64,000 bases of DNA from Massilia norwichensis (GTDB lineage Bacteria; Pseudomonadota; Gammaproteobacteria; Burkholderiales; Burkholderiaceae_D). This document shows positions 9,812 to 19,162 of the stretch, piece after piece. Both the position numbers and the translations under genes were made by a program. The stretch spans positions 42,937-106,936 of the forward strand of contig NZ_JANUGX010000027.1 of the NCBI RefSeq assembly GCF_024753245.1, read 5' to 3'. Every line of letters starts with the position of its first letter. The first letter of the stretch is position 1. The notes under the pieces were generated by a model. The model did not search any database. It saw only the letters and a program-made list of their open reading frames with translations, and was not told where the DNA came from.

Positions 9812-10864
9812 ATGCAACGCCGTCCACTACTACGACGCCTTGACCCGTCGTCGATCGTTGTTTTCCGCGCACTCCAGCTGGGCGACATGCTGTGCGCCGT
9901 GCCGGCCCTGCGCGCGCTGCGCTCGGCCGCACCGCGCGCCCACATCGCCCTGGTCGGCCTGCCCTGGGCGCAGCAGTTCGCCGACCGTTTCAGCGGCTAC
10001 ATCGACGAATTCATCCCCTTCCCCGGCCACCCGCTGCTGCCCGAGCAGCCGGTGCAGCACGAAGCCTTGGCGCGCTTCTATACGAGCCTGTGCGCGCGCG
10101 AGTTCGGGCTGGCGCTGCAGATGCACGGCAGCGGCGACGTCACCAACGACATCGTCAGCGGCTTCGGTGCGAAAGCGCTGGCGGGTTATTGCCGCGGCGC
10201 AGCGCTGATACGCGACCGTACCGTGCTGCTGCCCTATCCGGAGACGGGCGCCGAGCCCGAGCGCCTGCTGCGCCTGGTCGAGGAACTCGGTGCCCAACCG
10301 GCCGGACTGCACCTGGAATTTCCGCTTTCGCCCGGAGACGAAGAAGAACTCGACGCCAGCGGCCTGGCGAAAAACCTGCAGGACAAGTCCTATTTCTGCA
10401 TCCACCCGGGCGCACGCCAGCGCGACAAATGCTGGCCGCCGCGCCAGTTTGCCGAGGTCGGGGATCGGCTGGCGGCGGAATTCGGCCTGACCCCGGTGCT
10501 GACCGGCTCGGCCAGCGAAGCCGACCTGACGGCCGAGGTGGCGGCCCACATGCACCACAAGCCGGTCAACGCCGCCGCCCCGATCTCGATCGGCGCCATG
10601 GCGGTGCTGATGCGCAAGGCCAAGCTCCTGCTCTGCAACGACACCGGCGTGTCCCACATCGCCGCCGGCCTGAAGCTCAAGAGCGTGGTGGTGTTCAGCA
10701 AGGCCGACATCGCCCGCTGGGCGCCGCTCGACCGCCATAGCCATCGCTGCATCTGGGACCCGGACGCGCAGCGCGCCGCGGTGGTGCTGCAGCATGCGCG
10801 CGCCCTGCTGTCCGGCACGGCGCCGAGCCGGCAGCGCAGTGTCGGCATGTGGCCTTACTGGTAA
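9812..10864 (+). CDS. Glycosyltransferase family 9 protein (heptosyltransferase-like)
   Basis: A 350-residue GT-B enzyme of the GT9 (ADP-heptose:LPS heptosyltransferase) family, expected to use an NDP-sugar on the cytoplasmic face of the inner membrane. Visible are the N-terminal FRALQLGDMLCAVPALRAL, the mid-protein IHPGARQRDKCWPPRQF, and the donor-site LLLCNDTGVSHIAAGL. A strong ribosome-binding site (taggagg) precedes ATG 9812. It is the third gene of the rightward block. Its last 10 bases overlap the end of the convergent GT9 gene. Confidence 0.9.
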   Translation: MQRRPLLRRLDPSSIVVFRALQLGDMLCAVPALRALRSAAPRAHIALVGLPWAQQFADRFSGYIDEFIPFPGHPLLPEQPVQHEALARFYTSLCAREFGLALQMHGSGDVTNDIVSGFGAKALAGYCRGAALIRDRTVLLPYPETGAEPERLLRLVEELGAQPAGLHLEFPLSPGDEEELDASGLAKNLQDKSYFCIHPGARQRDKCWPPRQFAEVGDRLAAEFGLTPVLTGSASEADLTAEVAAHMHHKPVNAAAPISIGAMAVLMRKAKLLLCNDTGVSHIAAGLKLKSVVVFSKADIARWAPLDRHSHRCIWDPDAQRAAVVLQHARALLSGTAPSRQRSVGMWPYW

Positions 10865-11931
10865 GTGCGTGGCTGCAGCAGCAGCGACCAGGCCAAGTGC
10901 TGGACCTGCTCCAGGCTGACGTCCGCCACGAAGCTGTCGTCATGCGGGCAGCGTGTGCCGACGTTGTCCTGGCCGCAGACCGGGCAGCGGGTGCGCAGCG
11001 ACAGCGCCGCGCGCAGGCCGGACTGGCGCAGCGGCATGCCTTCGACCAGGTTCGTGAGCCAGAAGATACCGACGCTGGGTACGCCCAGCGCCAGCGCCAG
11101 GTGCAGCGGGCCGGTGTCGTTCGACACGACCAGCGTCGCACGCGCCAGCAGACCGCACAAGCCGCCCAGGCTGAGGGATCCGGCGAGAGCGATGGCCGGA
11201 TGGCGCATCTGCCCGATCACGGCGTCGACCAGCCCCGCCTCGCCGGCGGAACCGTTGACGGCGACCTGCATCCCCTGCGCCACCAGCCAGTCGCCGAGCG
11301 CCGCAAAACGCTGCGCCGGCCAGCACCGGCGCGGATCGGTGGCGCCGGGCTGCAGCACGGCCAGGCGCTCGTCCGGCAGTGGCGGCAGCGCACGTGCGGC
11401 ATCGAGACGATCGGCGCCGGTCAGCGCCAGCTCGGGCGACGGCAAGGGCCCCGGCCAGGCGTCCACCAGCCCGGCGATTTCCAGCAGCGCCAGGCGGCGG
11501 TTGTTCGGCTCGCAATACGGTACCCAGCGGTCCAACGCTGGCGCGTTGCCGGCGCGCGCGCCCGCACTCAGGCGCGCGCCCAGGCGCAGCAGGAAAGGAT
11601 TCGAGTAATGCCCGGCGCCGAACATCTGCAGCGCGATATCGAAGCGCTCCTCGCGCGTGGCCTCGATGAAGCGCCCGACCGCCTGGTCGTCGAAGTCCGC
11701 GTCCGGAGGGGCGCCCACGCCCGGGATCGCCGGCAGCACGGCCACGCGGTCCACCGGCCCGGGCCGGCCGCGCAGGAAATCGGCATGCCAGGCTTTGCCC
11801 AGCAGGACGATCTCGGCCTCCGGGTAGCGGTGCTTGAGCGCATGCAAGGCCGGCAGCGCGAACACGAAGTCACCGACCGCGTTGGGCCGCAGCACGGCGA
11901 TCTTGCGCACCTCCTCCATGGGTTCACGCAT
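10855..11931 (-). CDS. Glycosyltransferase family 9 protein with C-terminal Cys-rich motif
   Basis: A second GT9/heptosyltransferase-like enzyme, about 358 residues from ATG at 11931 (an ATG at 11919 is also plausible). It has VLRPNAVGDFVFALPALHAL at the start, LQPGATDPRRCWPAQRF in the middle and LVVSNDTGPLHLALALGVP at the donor site. Near the end is CPVCGQDNVGTRCPHDD, a CxxC...C...H arrangement that could bind zinc, as seen in some GT9 proteins. It starts four bases after the GT2 stop, in a three-gene leftward operon, and overlaps the convergent GT9 gene by 10 bases. Confidence 0.9.
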   Translation of the reverse strand: MREPMEEVRKIAVLRPNAVGDFVFALPALHALKHRYPEAEIVLLGKAWHADFLRGRPGPVDRVAVLPAIPGVGAPPDADFDDQAVGRFIEATREERFDIALQMFGAGHYSNPFLLRLGARLSAGARAGNAPALDRWVPYCEPNNRRLALLEIAGLVDAWPGPLPSPELALTGADRLDAARALPPLPDERLAVLQPGATDPRRCWPAQRFAALGDWLVAQGMQVAVNGSAGEAGLVDAVIGQMRHPAIALAGSLSLGGLCGLLARATLVVSNDTGPLHLALALGVPSVGIFWLTNLVEGMPLRQSGLRAALSLRTRCPVCGQDNVGTRCPHDDSFVADVSLEQVQHLAWSLLLQPRTYQ

Positions 11932-11935
11932 CGGC

Positions 11936-12757
11936 TCACTCGATGGGGAGCACATAAGGTGCATCGATGGCCCGTGCCGTGACCGTGGTCGGCAGCTCCA
12001 TGTGGTAAGCCCCCGAGGGCAGGATGGCGCAGCCGCCGTAGCGCGCCATCACGCGCTGCTGGGCCAGCACGTCCTCGCCGCAATGCTGGGCCGGCAATTC
12101 GGTCCAGAAATCGTAGCCGCCGGCGGCGCGCAGGCAGGCGGTGTCGAACAGCACGCAGCCGCCGACCCAGGCCACCTTGTAGGTGCGCGTGGCATCCGGC
12201 CCGGCGCCGAGCCGCGACTGCACGTGATACAGGTTGGCGGCGCTGTGCAGGTGATGCCGGGCCCAGGCCCTGCCGCCGGGACGCACGGTTTCCGGCGTCA
12301 CCGGGCCGTCCCAGAATTCGATGCGTTCCTGCGCCGGCCTTTCCTGCCCCAGGAAACTGAGACCGTGCAGGGCGCTGCCGACGAAACCGCAGCCTTCGGC
12401 TTCGATCACGGCATACAGGCGCCCCACCAGGCTGGGCTCGAGGATGACGTCGTCGTCGAGGAACAGGCAATAGTGGGCCTGCACCCGCTCGAGCAGAAAG
12501 GCGCGCTGCTGGGCCATGCCGCGCGGCGGCAAGTTGCGCCAGGTCTCGACCTGGCGTCCGGTTGCGCGCAGGTAGCGCAGTACCGCCTGCACTTCGCCAT
12601 GGGCAAAGGCGCCGGCGCCGTCGGACTGGTCGGCGATGACGATGCGCAGCGCCGGCCAGGTCTGGGCACCCAGTGCCGCCAGCGTCACCGCCAGCGCCGC
12701 CGGCCGGTTGCGGGTGGGCACCAGGACGTCGATGACTTCATGCCTGTTCCCGCTCAC
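11936..12757 (-). CDS. Glycosyltransferase family 2 protein
   Basis: A 273-residue GT-A glycosyltransferase. The nucleotide-binding start is IDVLVPTRNRPAALAVTL, and the metal-binding DXD-type motif is LDDDV at residues 100-104. A later VAWVGGCVLFD segment and an HCGEDVLA region fit the acceptor side and catalytic base of GT2 enzymes. The GTG start at 12757 overlaps the DUF4254 stop (GTGA), and a purine-rich site (aggggagg) precedes it. Acceptor and donor cannot be told from the sequence. Confidence 0.88.
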   Translation of the reverse strand: MSGNRHEVIDVLVPTRNRPAALAVTLAALGAQTWPALRIVIADQSDGAGAFAHGEVQAVLRYLRATGRQVETWRNLPPRGMAQQRAFLLERVQAHYCLFLDDDVILEPSLVGRLYAVIEAEGCGFVGSALHGLSFLGQERPAQERIEFWDGPVTPETVRPGGRAWARHHLHSAANLYHVQSRLGAGPDATRTYKVAWVGGCVLFDTACLRAAGGYDFWTELPAQHCGEDVLAQQRVMARYGGCAILPSGAYHMELPTTVTARAIDAPYVLPIE

Positions 12758-13395
12758 GGCGCCGCCTCCCCTTGATTGCTCCCATGCGCGATCCCGTGCG
12801 CCTGCGCCTGCCCGTACAGGTAGGGATTCAGGCTGGGATCGTTGTACATCTTGAACTGGCGGTAGATCTTGAAGAAGGCGCGTCCCTCCCGCGCATCCTG
12901 CAGCAGGGCGTCAAGGCAGGACATCAGGTCCTGGCGCTGGGCCGTCAGGCGCTCCAGCTTGCAGGCGCAGGCATGCATGTGCTCGGCACCGGCCTCGTGG
13001 CGCTGGGCCTGCGCGCGCATGTGGTGGATCTTGAGCGCCAGGATCGACAGGCGGTCGATCATCGCGCCCGCGGTTTCGCTGGACAGGCGCGCGCCGGGCT
13101 GGCGGCTGACGCGGGCGAGTTCGCCCAGCAGGCGTTCGTCAAGGGCTTCGACGGCGTCGTTGCGCTTCTGGTTGTAGCGGTCGATCAGGCGCTTGCTGGC
13201 GGCGATTTCGCTGGGCGGCACGTCGAGCCGGCGCGCGCGGTCTTCCTCGCGCCACAGCAGGCCGTTGTAGCGGTGGTTGGCGGCGATCCAGGTCCAGGTG
13301 CCGGCGCGGGCTTCGTCGAAGACCGGCCAGTCCGGATTGCGCAGGGCCTGGTCGTGGAAGGCCGTGACCGCCCTCGCGTCGATTGTGCTGTGCAT
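12754..13395 (-). CDS. DUF4254 family protein
   Basis: A 213-residue protein of DUF4254, a family of unknown function repeatedly found beside glycosyltransferases. ATG at 13395 follows a good ribosome-binding site (gggggag). It is largely helical and His/Trp-rich, with the conserved NHRYNGLLWREEDRARR near residue 43, KRLIDRYNQKRND, and IDRLSILALKIHHM in the middle. No membrane segment or signal is seen. First gene of the leftward block (DUF4254, GT2, GT9), overlapping GT2 by four bases. A structural or acceptor-handling role in glycan assembly is inference. Confidence 0.8.
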   Translation of the reverse strand: MHSTIDARAVTAFHDQALRNPDWPVFDEARAGTWTWIAANHRYNGLLWREEDRARRLDVPPSEIAASKRLIDRYNQKRNDAVEALDERLLGELARVSRQPGARLSSETAGAMIDRLSILALKIHHMRAQAQRHEAGAEHMHACACKLERLTAQRQDLMSCLDALLQDAREGRAFFKIYRQFKMYNDPSLNPYLYGQAQAHGIAHGSNQGEAAP

Positions 13396-13482
13396 GAACA
13401 CTCCCCCGCCGTATGGTGACAGCGTTTGGAGTGCTCGGCCGTGCCGGAGTTCGATCGCTTGCAGCCGGCCTTGGCGCGGCGC

Positions 13483-13516
13483 AAAAAAAAGGGCGGCGCC
13501 TCACGGCAACCGCCCC
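13483..13516 (-). terminator. Rho-independent terminator after MFS gene
   Basis: Minus-strand hairpin with stem GGGCGG/CCGCCC (13491-13496 with 13510-13515) and a loop of 13 bases, followed by eight T residues read from the A run at 13483-13490. It lies 25 bases beyond the MFS stop codon. Confidence 0.7.
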
Positions 13517-13540
13517 CGACAAAGGAAAACGTAATCCCGA

Positions 13541-14722
13541 TTACTTCAGCATGCGGGCGCGGCTGGCCACGTAGGCGATCAGCGCAGCCAGGCCGCCGAC
13601 GTAGGCGATGGCGATCTGCATGCCGTAGCCCTGGGCGATGGCGCCGATCACCGGCGGACCCATCAGGCTGCCGCTGTAGGCCATGCTGGCCACGCCGGCC
13701 AGTGCTGCCGGGCCCTGGCCGCCGGCGGCGCTGAACACGAACGGGAACACCAGAGACAGGCCGAGACCGGCGATGGCGAAGCCGAACAGCGCAAAGTAGG
13801 CATCCGGCGACAGCACCGCGAAGAACAGGCCGGCGGCGCCCAGCATCGAACCGCTGGTGACCAGGGGACGCGCGCCGTAGCGTGCCTTCAGCTTGTCGCC
13901 GACCAGGCGCGACAGCAGCATCATGACCGAGAAGCAGGACAGGGCCAGCGGCGCCAGGCCGTCCGACGCACCGAAGTGCTCTTTCAGGAACACGCCGCTC
14001 CAGTCGGCGATGCTGCCTTCGGCCATCGAACCCAGGAAGCCCAGCGAGCCCAGCACCAGCAGCTGGCCGCGCGGCAGGGTGAATTTCTTCTTCTCGACCA
14101 CCGCGCCTTCGCCGGCCACATCGGCGTCCAGCATGGTGTAGGCGTAGTACAGGACGAAGGCCAGCGGACCGGCCAGCATCAGGAAGTGGGTGACCGGCAC
14201 GATGTGCAGGCTGGCCATCAGGCTGCCCAGGGTCGCACCCGCCAGGCCGCCGGCGCAGCCGAGACCATGCAGCTTCGACAGTTCCGACTTGCCGGTCGCC
14301 TTTTCACGGGCGGTCGCGGCCGAGTTGATGGCGACGTCGAAGGTGCTGGCGGTGATGCCCAGGCTCAGCACGGCCATCATCAGCAGCGGCACGGTCGGGG
14401 CGGCGCCGATGGCGATCAGCACGCCCAGCAGGGCCATGCCCGAGAACAGCAGGGTCTTGCGCGCGCCCAGCGAGGCCATCATGCGCGAGGAGATCGGGTA
14501 GGACAGGACGGCGCCCAGGCCGCCCATCAGCAGCACCATCGACAGCTGCGAGTGCGACACGTGCACGCGCTCGGCCATGGCCGGGATGCGGCCGGCCCAC
14601 GAACCCATGATCACGCCGAATACGGTGAACAGGACGGGCAATGCATATTGCTGGGCCTGCGCGAGCGACAGGGTGCGCGCAATGGCTCGGGCAGTGCTGG
14701 TGGTGCGGGAACGATTTTGCAT
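13541..14722 (-). CDS. MFS transporter (YbjJ-like)
   Basis: A 393-residue major facilitator with about 12 hydrophobic segments. The first loop, VFGVIMGSWAGRIPAMAERV, and the following GLGAVLSYPISSRMMASLGARK carry the family's conserved charged-loop pattern. YbjJ-type members are putative sugar or drug/proton transporters; the substrate is unknown. The frame is open for 57 codons upstream of ATG 14722, but that stretch is AT-rich leader without coding character. A terminator-like hairpin precedes the start (14750-14777). Confidence 0.85.
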   Translation of the reverse strand: MQNRSRTTSTARAIARTLSLAQAQQYALPVLFTVFGVIMGSWAGRIPAMAERVHVSHSQLSMVLLMGGLGAVLSYPISSRMMASLGARKTLLFSGMALLGVLIAIGAAPTVPLLMMAVLSLGITASTFDVAINSAATAREKATGKSELSKLHGLGCAGGLAGATLGSLMASLHIVPVTHFLMLAGPLAFVLYYAYTMLDADVAGEGAVVEKKKFTLPRGQLLVLGSLGFLGSMAEGSIADWSGVFLKEHFGASDGLAPLALSCFSVMMLLSRLVGDKLKARYGARPLVTSGSMLGAAGLFFAVLSPDAYFALFGFAIAGLGLSLVFPFVFSAAGGQGPAALAGVASMAYSGSLMGPPVIGAIAQGYGMQIAIAYVGGLAALIAYVASRARMLK

Positions 14723-14749
14723 TTGGTGTGTTGTGTTCTTGGGTTCAAA

Positions 14750-14777
14750 GCAAAACGCCAACCAGAAGTAGTTGGCG
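14750..14777 (-). promoter_or_regulatory. Terminator-like hairpin in the MFS leader (possible attenuator)
   Basis: Read on the minus strand, CGCCAAC (14777-14771) pairs perfectly with GTTGGCG (14762-14756) across an 8-base loop, followed at once by TTTTG. The element ends 28 bases before the MFS start codon, inside the likely leader. No antiterminator stem or known riboswitch fold is recognised, so an attenuation role is inferred. Confidence 0.45.
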
Positions 14778-15205
14778 TCGGGAAACTGATGGAATCGAAT
14801 TCTACGCGCATCGCATCGACTTTGCTTTGCCACCCGGAAAAAAATTTCTTTCAGTTTGTAAGCATCCATCGAAGCGTTGCGCGATATAGACACAATGATC
14901 CGATTGATAAGGGAATTTTTTCGGAAAAACGAAAAATAAGGACGATTTCAAAGCGGATAGGGCTAAAAAGAGGCGTGATACCAGCCATACGCAAATCTCA
15001 TAACGCCCCAGAATGCTGTCGGAACAGCTGGATTTATGACTGGAAATCAAAAATCCGACGGCGCCTCGTATGCCGTGCAACGAAATTGAACAAGGCTATG
15101 CGGCAGCCTGCCGGGCAGCATGGCAGCCCGGCAGATTTTGTAACTGAATGCAACGCAGAAGGATGTGCCGGCGTCACGAATGTGTCGCCGGGAGCGGTAG
15201 AAGGA
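14778..15205. other. AT-rich intergenic region upstream of the MFS gene
   Basis: About 430 bases with no credible gene, clearly richer in A/T than the surroundings. It should hold the promoter of the MFS gene (minus strand) and the end of the histidine kinase transcript. The only structure I can point to is an inverted repeat at 15108-15134, listed separately. Confidence 0.5.
15108..15134. repeat. Inverted repeat downstream of histidine kinase
   Basis: CTGCCGGGC and GCCCGGCAG form a perfect 9-base stem around a 9-base loop, 72 bases past the histidine kinase stop. There is no T run on the kinase strand, so it is at best a weak terminator or a transcript-stabilising hairpin. Confidence 0.5.
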
Positions 15206-18200
15206 TCAGCGGCGGGCCGCGGCCTGGCGCAGCAGCTTGTCGACGCTGTCGAAGTCGGCCGGCTTGGTGAGATGGGCGTCGAAGCCGGCGTCGGTCGAGC
15301 GCTGCCGGTCCTGCTCCGCGCCCCAGCCGGTCAGGGCGACCAGCATGGCGTCTTCGACCCCGGCAATCCTGCGCATCGCCAGCGCGACGTCAAAGCCGCT
15401 CAGGTCGGGCAGGCCGATGTCGAGGAACACGACATGCGGCAGGAAGCTGCCGGCCTGCGCCAGCGCACCGGCTCCGTCGTGCGCCTGCGCCACCTCGTGG
15501 CCGCACATCTCGAGCAGGGCGCCCAGCGTCTCGGCCGCATCGACGTTGTCGTCGACCACCAGCACCCGCAGCGCGTCCGATGCCGACGGCGCGGCGGCCG
15601 CCGCTTCGTCTTCCTGCACCGCGTCCGGCTCGGCGCCGGTCTCGGGCTGCCGTAGCGGCAGGCGCACCGTGAAGCGGCTGCCCTGCCCCGGACCGCGGCT
15701 TTCCGCCACCACGGCACCGCCATGCAGCTCGACCAGGCGCTTGACCAGGTTCAGGCCGACGCCGAGGCCGCCCTGCCCCAGACCCTCGTGGACCTGGGTG
15801 TACATGTCGAAGATCGTGGGCAGCTTGGCCGGATCGATGCCGATGCCGTTGTCGCTCACGGCCAGGACGGCATCCTGCTGCTCGAACCTGAGCTCGACGG
15901 CAATCTGTCCGCCGCGCGGCGTGTACTTGGCCGCGTTGTTCAGCAGGTTGCTCAGCACCTGGGCGATACGGTGGCGGTCGATGCACATCGCGACGTCGGC
16001 ATCCGGCAGTTGCACCGCCAGGTGGTGCTCGCCGCTGCGGACCAGCGGCATGCTCATCTCGACCGCGTCGTGGACGACCTTGCTCAGCATCACCTGCGAG
16101 CGCTTCAGCGCGACCTTGCCTTCGGACAGGCGCGCCATGTCGAGCAGGTCGTCGACCAGGTGCACCATGTGGTCGACCTGGCGCTGCATCATGTCCTGCA
16201 CTTCATCGGCATTCCGGGCGCCGGGGCGCACCCGCATCAGTTCGAGACCGGTGCGGATCGGGGCCAGCGGATTGCGCAGTTCATGCGCCAGCGTAAACAG
16301 GAACTCGCTCTGCATGCGGTTCTTTTCCGTCAAGGCCTGCTGCAGCATGGTGCGCTCGTGGACGTCGACCACGGTGCCGACGTAGCCGTTCGGCTGGCCG
16401 TGCTGGTCGACCCGCGGCGTGCCGGTGTCGATGACCCAGCGGTAGGCGCCGTCGTGGCGGCGCGCGCGGTAGTCGAGCACGAAGGGCTGGCCTTGCCGGG
16501 AGGCGGCCTGGAAGATGTCGCGGGCCCGCTCCAGGTCGTCCGGGTGGATGTTCTCCATCCAGCCATGGCCGAGGTCCTGCTCCGGCGTGCGGCCCGTGTA
16601 GTCGTACCACTGCTGGCTCAGATAGGTGCAGCTGCCGTTGCCATCGGTGGTCCACAGCATGACGGGCGCAAGGTCGACCAGCGAGTGGAAATAGGATTCG
16701 CGCATTTCCGCTTCCTGCTGGCGCCCCTGGCGCTCGCGCGCCTGCGCGACCTGGCGCTGTACCCGCGCCAGCAGTTCGTTGGCGGCGAAGGGCTTGACCA
16801 GGTAATCGTCGGCGCCCGCCTGCAGGCCTTCGATCTTGGCTTCCTCGCCGGCGCGGGCCGACAGCAGGATCACGGCAAGATGGCGCAGCGATTCGGTGGC
16901 GCGGATGCGGGCGATCAGGCCGAAGCCGTCCAGCTTCGGCATCATCACGTCGCTCAGCAGCAGGTCGGGCGGATCGCGCAGCAGCTGCTCGAAGGCGGCC
17001 TCGCCGTCGCTGCAGACGCTGACCTCGGCGCGCGGCTCGAGCAGCGATTTCAGATAGGCGCGCATGTCGTTGTTATCGTCAGCGATCAGGATGCGCGGCG
17101 GCTGCACAGCCGGCTGCAACTGGCCGCCCGCTACTGTCCGGCCCGGTGCGGGCACCGTATCCTCGTCCGGCAGCCAGCGCAGCGCCTCCTCGACGAAGGC
17201 CGCGCCCATGCGCTGGCCGTCGTCGTCCGGCACCACGGCATCCGGCGCCACGATCCGGTCCTCGGGCAGGTGGGCCTGGCCGAAGGGGATGTCGACGTCG
17301 AAACGGGTGCCCTCGCCCTGCACGCTGTGCACGGCAATCGTGCCGCCATGCAGGCGCACCAGTTCCTGGATCAGCGCCAGGCCGATGCCGGTGCCCTCGT
17401 AGGTGCGGCCGGGCGTGCCCTCGATGCGGTGGAAACGTTCGAACAGGCGCGGCAGTTCCTCTGCCGGGATGCCGCTGCCGGTGTCGATCACCGACAGGCG
17501 CGCCATGCCGCCATGCCGCGCCAGCCGGACCGTGACGCCGCCATGCAGCGTGAACTTGAAGGCGTTCGACAGCAGGTTGAAGACGATCTTTTCCCACATG
17601 TCGCGGTCGGCGTAGACCGGCTCGCCCAGGTCCTGCAGCTCGACCGTGTAGGCCAGGCCGCCCTTTTCCATGGCCGATTCGAACACGCTGGCCAGATCGG
17701 CAGTCAGGCGCGCCAGGTCGAGCGGCATGTAGCTGGCGCGCACGCGTCCGGCCTCGATGCGCGAAAAATCCAGCAGCGAATTCACCAGCTTCAGCAGGCG
17801 CAAGGCGTTGCGGTGGGTCAGGTCGACGCGCCGGCGCTGCGCCGGGCTCAGGGGCTCGGCCTGGTCGGCCAGGGCATCGTCGAGGGGGCCCAGGATCAGG
17901 GTCAGCGGCGTGCGGAATTCGTGCGAGACGTTCGAAAAGAAGGCGGTCTTGGCGCGGTCGATCTGGGCCAGCTCTTCGGCCCGGCGCTGCTCCTTTTCGT
18001 AGGCGACCACGTTGCCGACCGCGGTGTTGACGGCCGTGGCCAGGCGCTCGTAGAAATTCAGGTAGGCCGCATCGAGCGCGCGCGCGGCGCTCACGCCCGC
18101 CACCACGAAGCCGAACAGCTCCTGCTGGCCCGGCACGGTGATCGGCAGCACCAGCGCCGAATCCGGCGCGGCCTCGTACGGACCGCAGGGCGTGTTGCCG

Positions 18201-19018
18201 AAGCGCGCGCGCAGGCCGTCGACCTGCTGCGGCTCGCGCGCCTGCGCGGTGCGTGCGAAGGGCCACAAGCTGTCGTCGAGTTCAGCCACCGCCGGCGCCA
18301 GGTGCGTGTGCGCGTCCAGGCCGGCCCCGCCGCGCAGCAGCAGGCGGTTGGCGGCGGCGTCCAGCTGGTACACCTCCACGAACGGCAGGTCGAGTGCGAA
18401 CTGCTGGTATTGGGCGGCGATGTCGTGCGCGATGTCGCCGATCGTGCGGGCGTCGCCGATGGCGGCGCTCAGGTCGCGCAGGATCTGCGTGCGGCGTGCG
18501 TTCAGCACCGCTTCGGTCGCTTCCGTGATCGGGTGGAAGATGCCGCCGATCTCGCCGGACTCGTCGCGGATCGGCGAGAACGAGAAGGTCATGAAGATTT
18601 CTTCGAGGTAGCCATGGCGCTCGACGAACATGCGCTGGTCGCGGATGTAGGCGCCCTCTCCCTTGTGGGCACGGTCGAAGGCGTCGCCGACCACCGGCAG
18701 CGCGGCGGCCCAGATTTCCTTGAATGGCGCCCCCATCGAGCGCGGATGCAGGTCGCCGCAGATCGGACGGTAGGCATCGTTGTAGATCTGGATGTCGTCC
18801 GGCCCCCAGGCGATCAGGATCGGAAAGGTCGAGGACAGGCACAGGCTGACCGAAGTGCGCAGGCTCTGCGGCCACTGCCGGGGCGGCCCGAGCGGCGTTG
18901 CCGACCAGTCCATGCTGCGGATCAGGGCGCCCATCTCGCCGCCGCCGGCCAGCCAGCTCAAATCATCGTTTTTGACGGAATCATCGTCTGCCGCGGACGA
19001 TGCAGGGGAAGGTGGCAT
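15206..19018 (-). CDS. Double hybrid sensor histidine kinase (PAS-GAF-HK-REC-PAS-HK-REC)
   Basis: A 1270-residue soluble signalling protein with two complete kinase modules in one chain. Order: a PAS-like sensor (about 30-170), a GAF-like domain (180-340), HisKA with SHEFRTPL (His366) and ATPase motifs NLLSNAFKF and DTGSGI (475-580). Then a receiver with DD and Asp690 (642-760), a PAS domain with DYRARRHDGAYRWV (775-890), and a second HisKA with AHELRNPL (His912) and ATPase NLLNNAAKY/DNGIGI (1020-1120). The chain ends in a receiver with phospho-acceptor Asp1200. There are no membrane segments and no output domain, so phosphate must leave to an unlinked partner. Stimulus unknown. Divergent from the glycosidase gene. 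Confidence 0.93.
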   Translation of the reverse strand: MPPSPASSAADDDSVKNDDLSWLAGGGEMGALIRSMDWSATPLGPPRQWPQSLRTSVSLCLSSTFPILIAWGPDDIQIYNDAYRPICGDLHPRSMGAPFKEIWAAALPVVGDAFDRAHKGEGAYIRDQRMFVERHGYLEEIFMTFSFSPIRDESGEIGGIFHPITEATEAVLNARRTQILRDLSAAIGDARTIGDIAHDIAAQYQQFALDLPFVEVYQLDAAANRLLLRGGAGLDAHTHLAPAVAELDDSLWPFARTAQAREPQQVDGLRARFGNTPCGPYEAAPDSALVLPITVPGQQELFGFVVAGVSAARALDAAYLNFYERLATAVNTAVGNVVAYEKEQRRAEELAQIDRAKTAFFSNVSHEFRTPLTLILGPLDDALADQAEPLSPAQRRRVDLTHRNALRLLKLVNSLLDFSRIEAGRVRASYMPLDLARLTADLASVFESAMEKGGLAYTVELQDLGEPVYADRDMWEKIVFNLLSNAFKFTLHGGVTVRLARHGGMARLSVIDTGSGIPAEELPRLFERFHRIEGTPGRTYEGTGIGLALIQELVRLHGGTIAVHSVQGEGTRFDVDIPFGQAHLPEDRIVAPDAVVPDDDGQRMGAAFVEEALRWLPDEDTVPAPGRTVAGGQLQPAVQPPRILIADDNNDMRAYLKSLLEPRAEVSVCSDGEAAFEQLLRDPPDLLLSDVMMPKLDGFGLIARIRATESLRHLAVILLSARAGEEAKIEGLQAGADDYLVKPFAANELLARVQRQVAQARERQGRQQEAEMRESYFHSLVDLAPVMLWTTDGNGSCTYLSQQWYDYTGRTPEQDLGHGWMENIHPDDLERARDIFQAASRQGQPFVLDYRARRHDGAYRWVIDTGTPRVDQHGQPNGYVGTVVDVHERTMLQQALTEKNRMQSEFLFTLAHELRNPLAPIRTGLELMRVRPGARNADEVQDMMQRQVDHMVHLVDDLLDMARLSEGKVALKRSQVMLSKVVHDAVEMSMPLVRSGEHHLAVQLPDADVAMCIDRHRIAQVLSNLLNNAAKYTPRGGQIAVELRFEQQDAVLAVSDNGIGIDPAKLPTIFDMYTQVHEGLGQGGLGVGLNLVKRLVELHGGAVVAESRGPGQGSRFTVRLPLRQPETGAEPDAVQEDEAAAAAPSASDALRVLVVDDNVDAAETLGALLEMCGHEVAQAHDGAGALAQAGSFLPHVVFLDIGLPDLSGFDVALAMRRIAGVEDAMLVALTGWGAEQDRQRSTDAGFDAHLTKPADFDSVDKLLRQAAARR

Positions 19019-19162
19019 GGAGGCAGACTTGAAATGATGAATGTCATGATATTGTACTTTAGCAAAGCCCGGAGCATGTTGCAGGCATGTAGCAGCTTAT
19101 CGTGCGGAGCGCCCGCGAGCCCTCCGGCTAAGATGCTGGCTGGCTCGGCAAAAAGGATGGGC

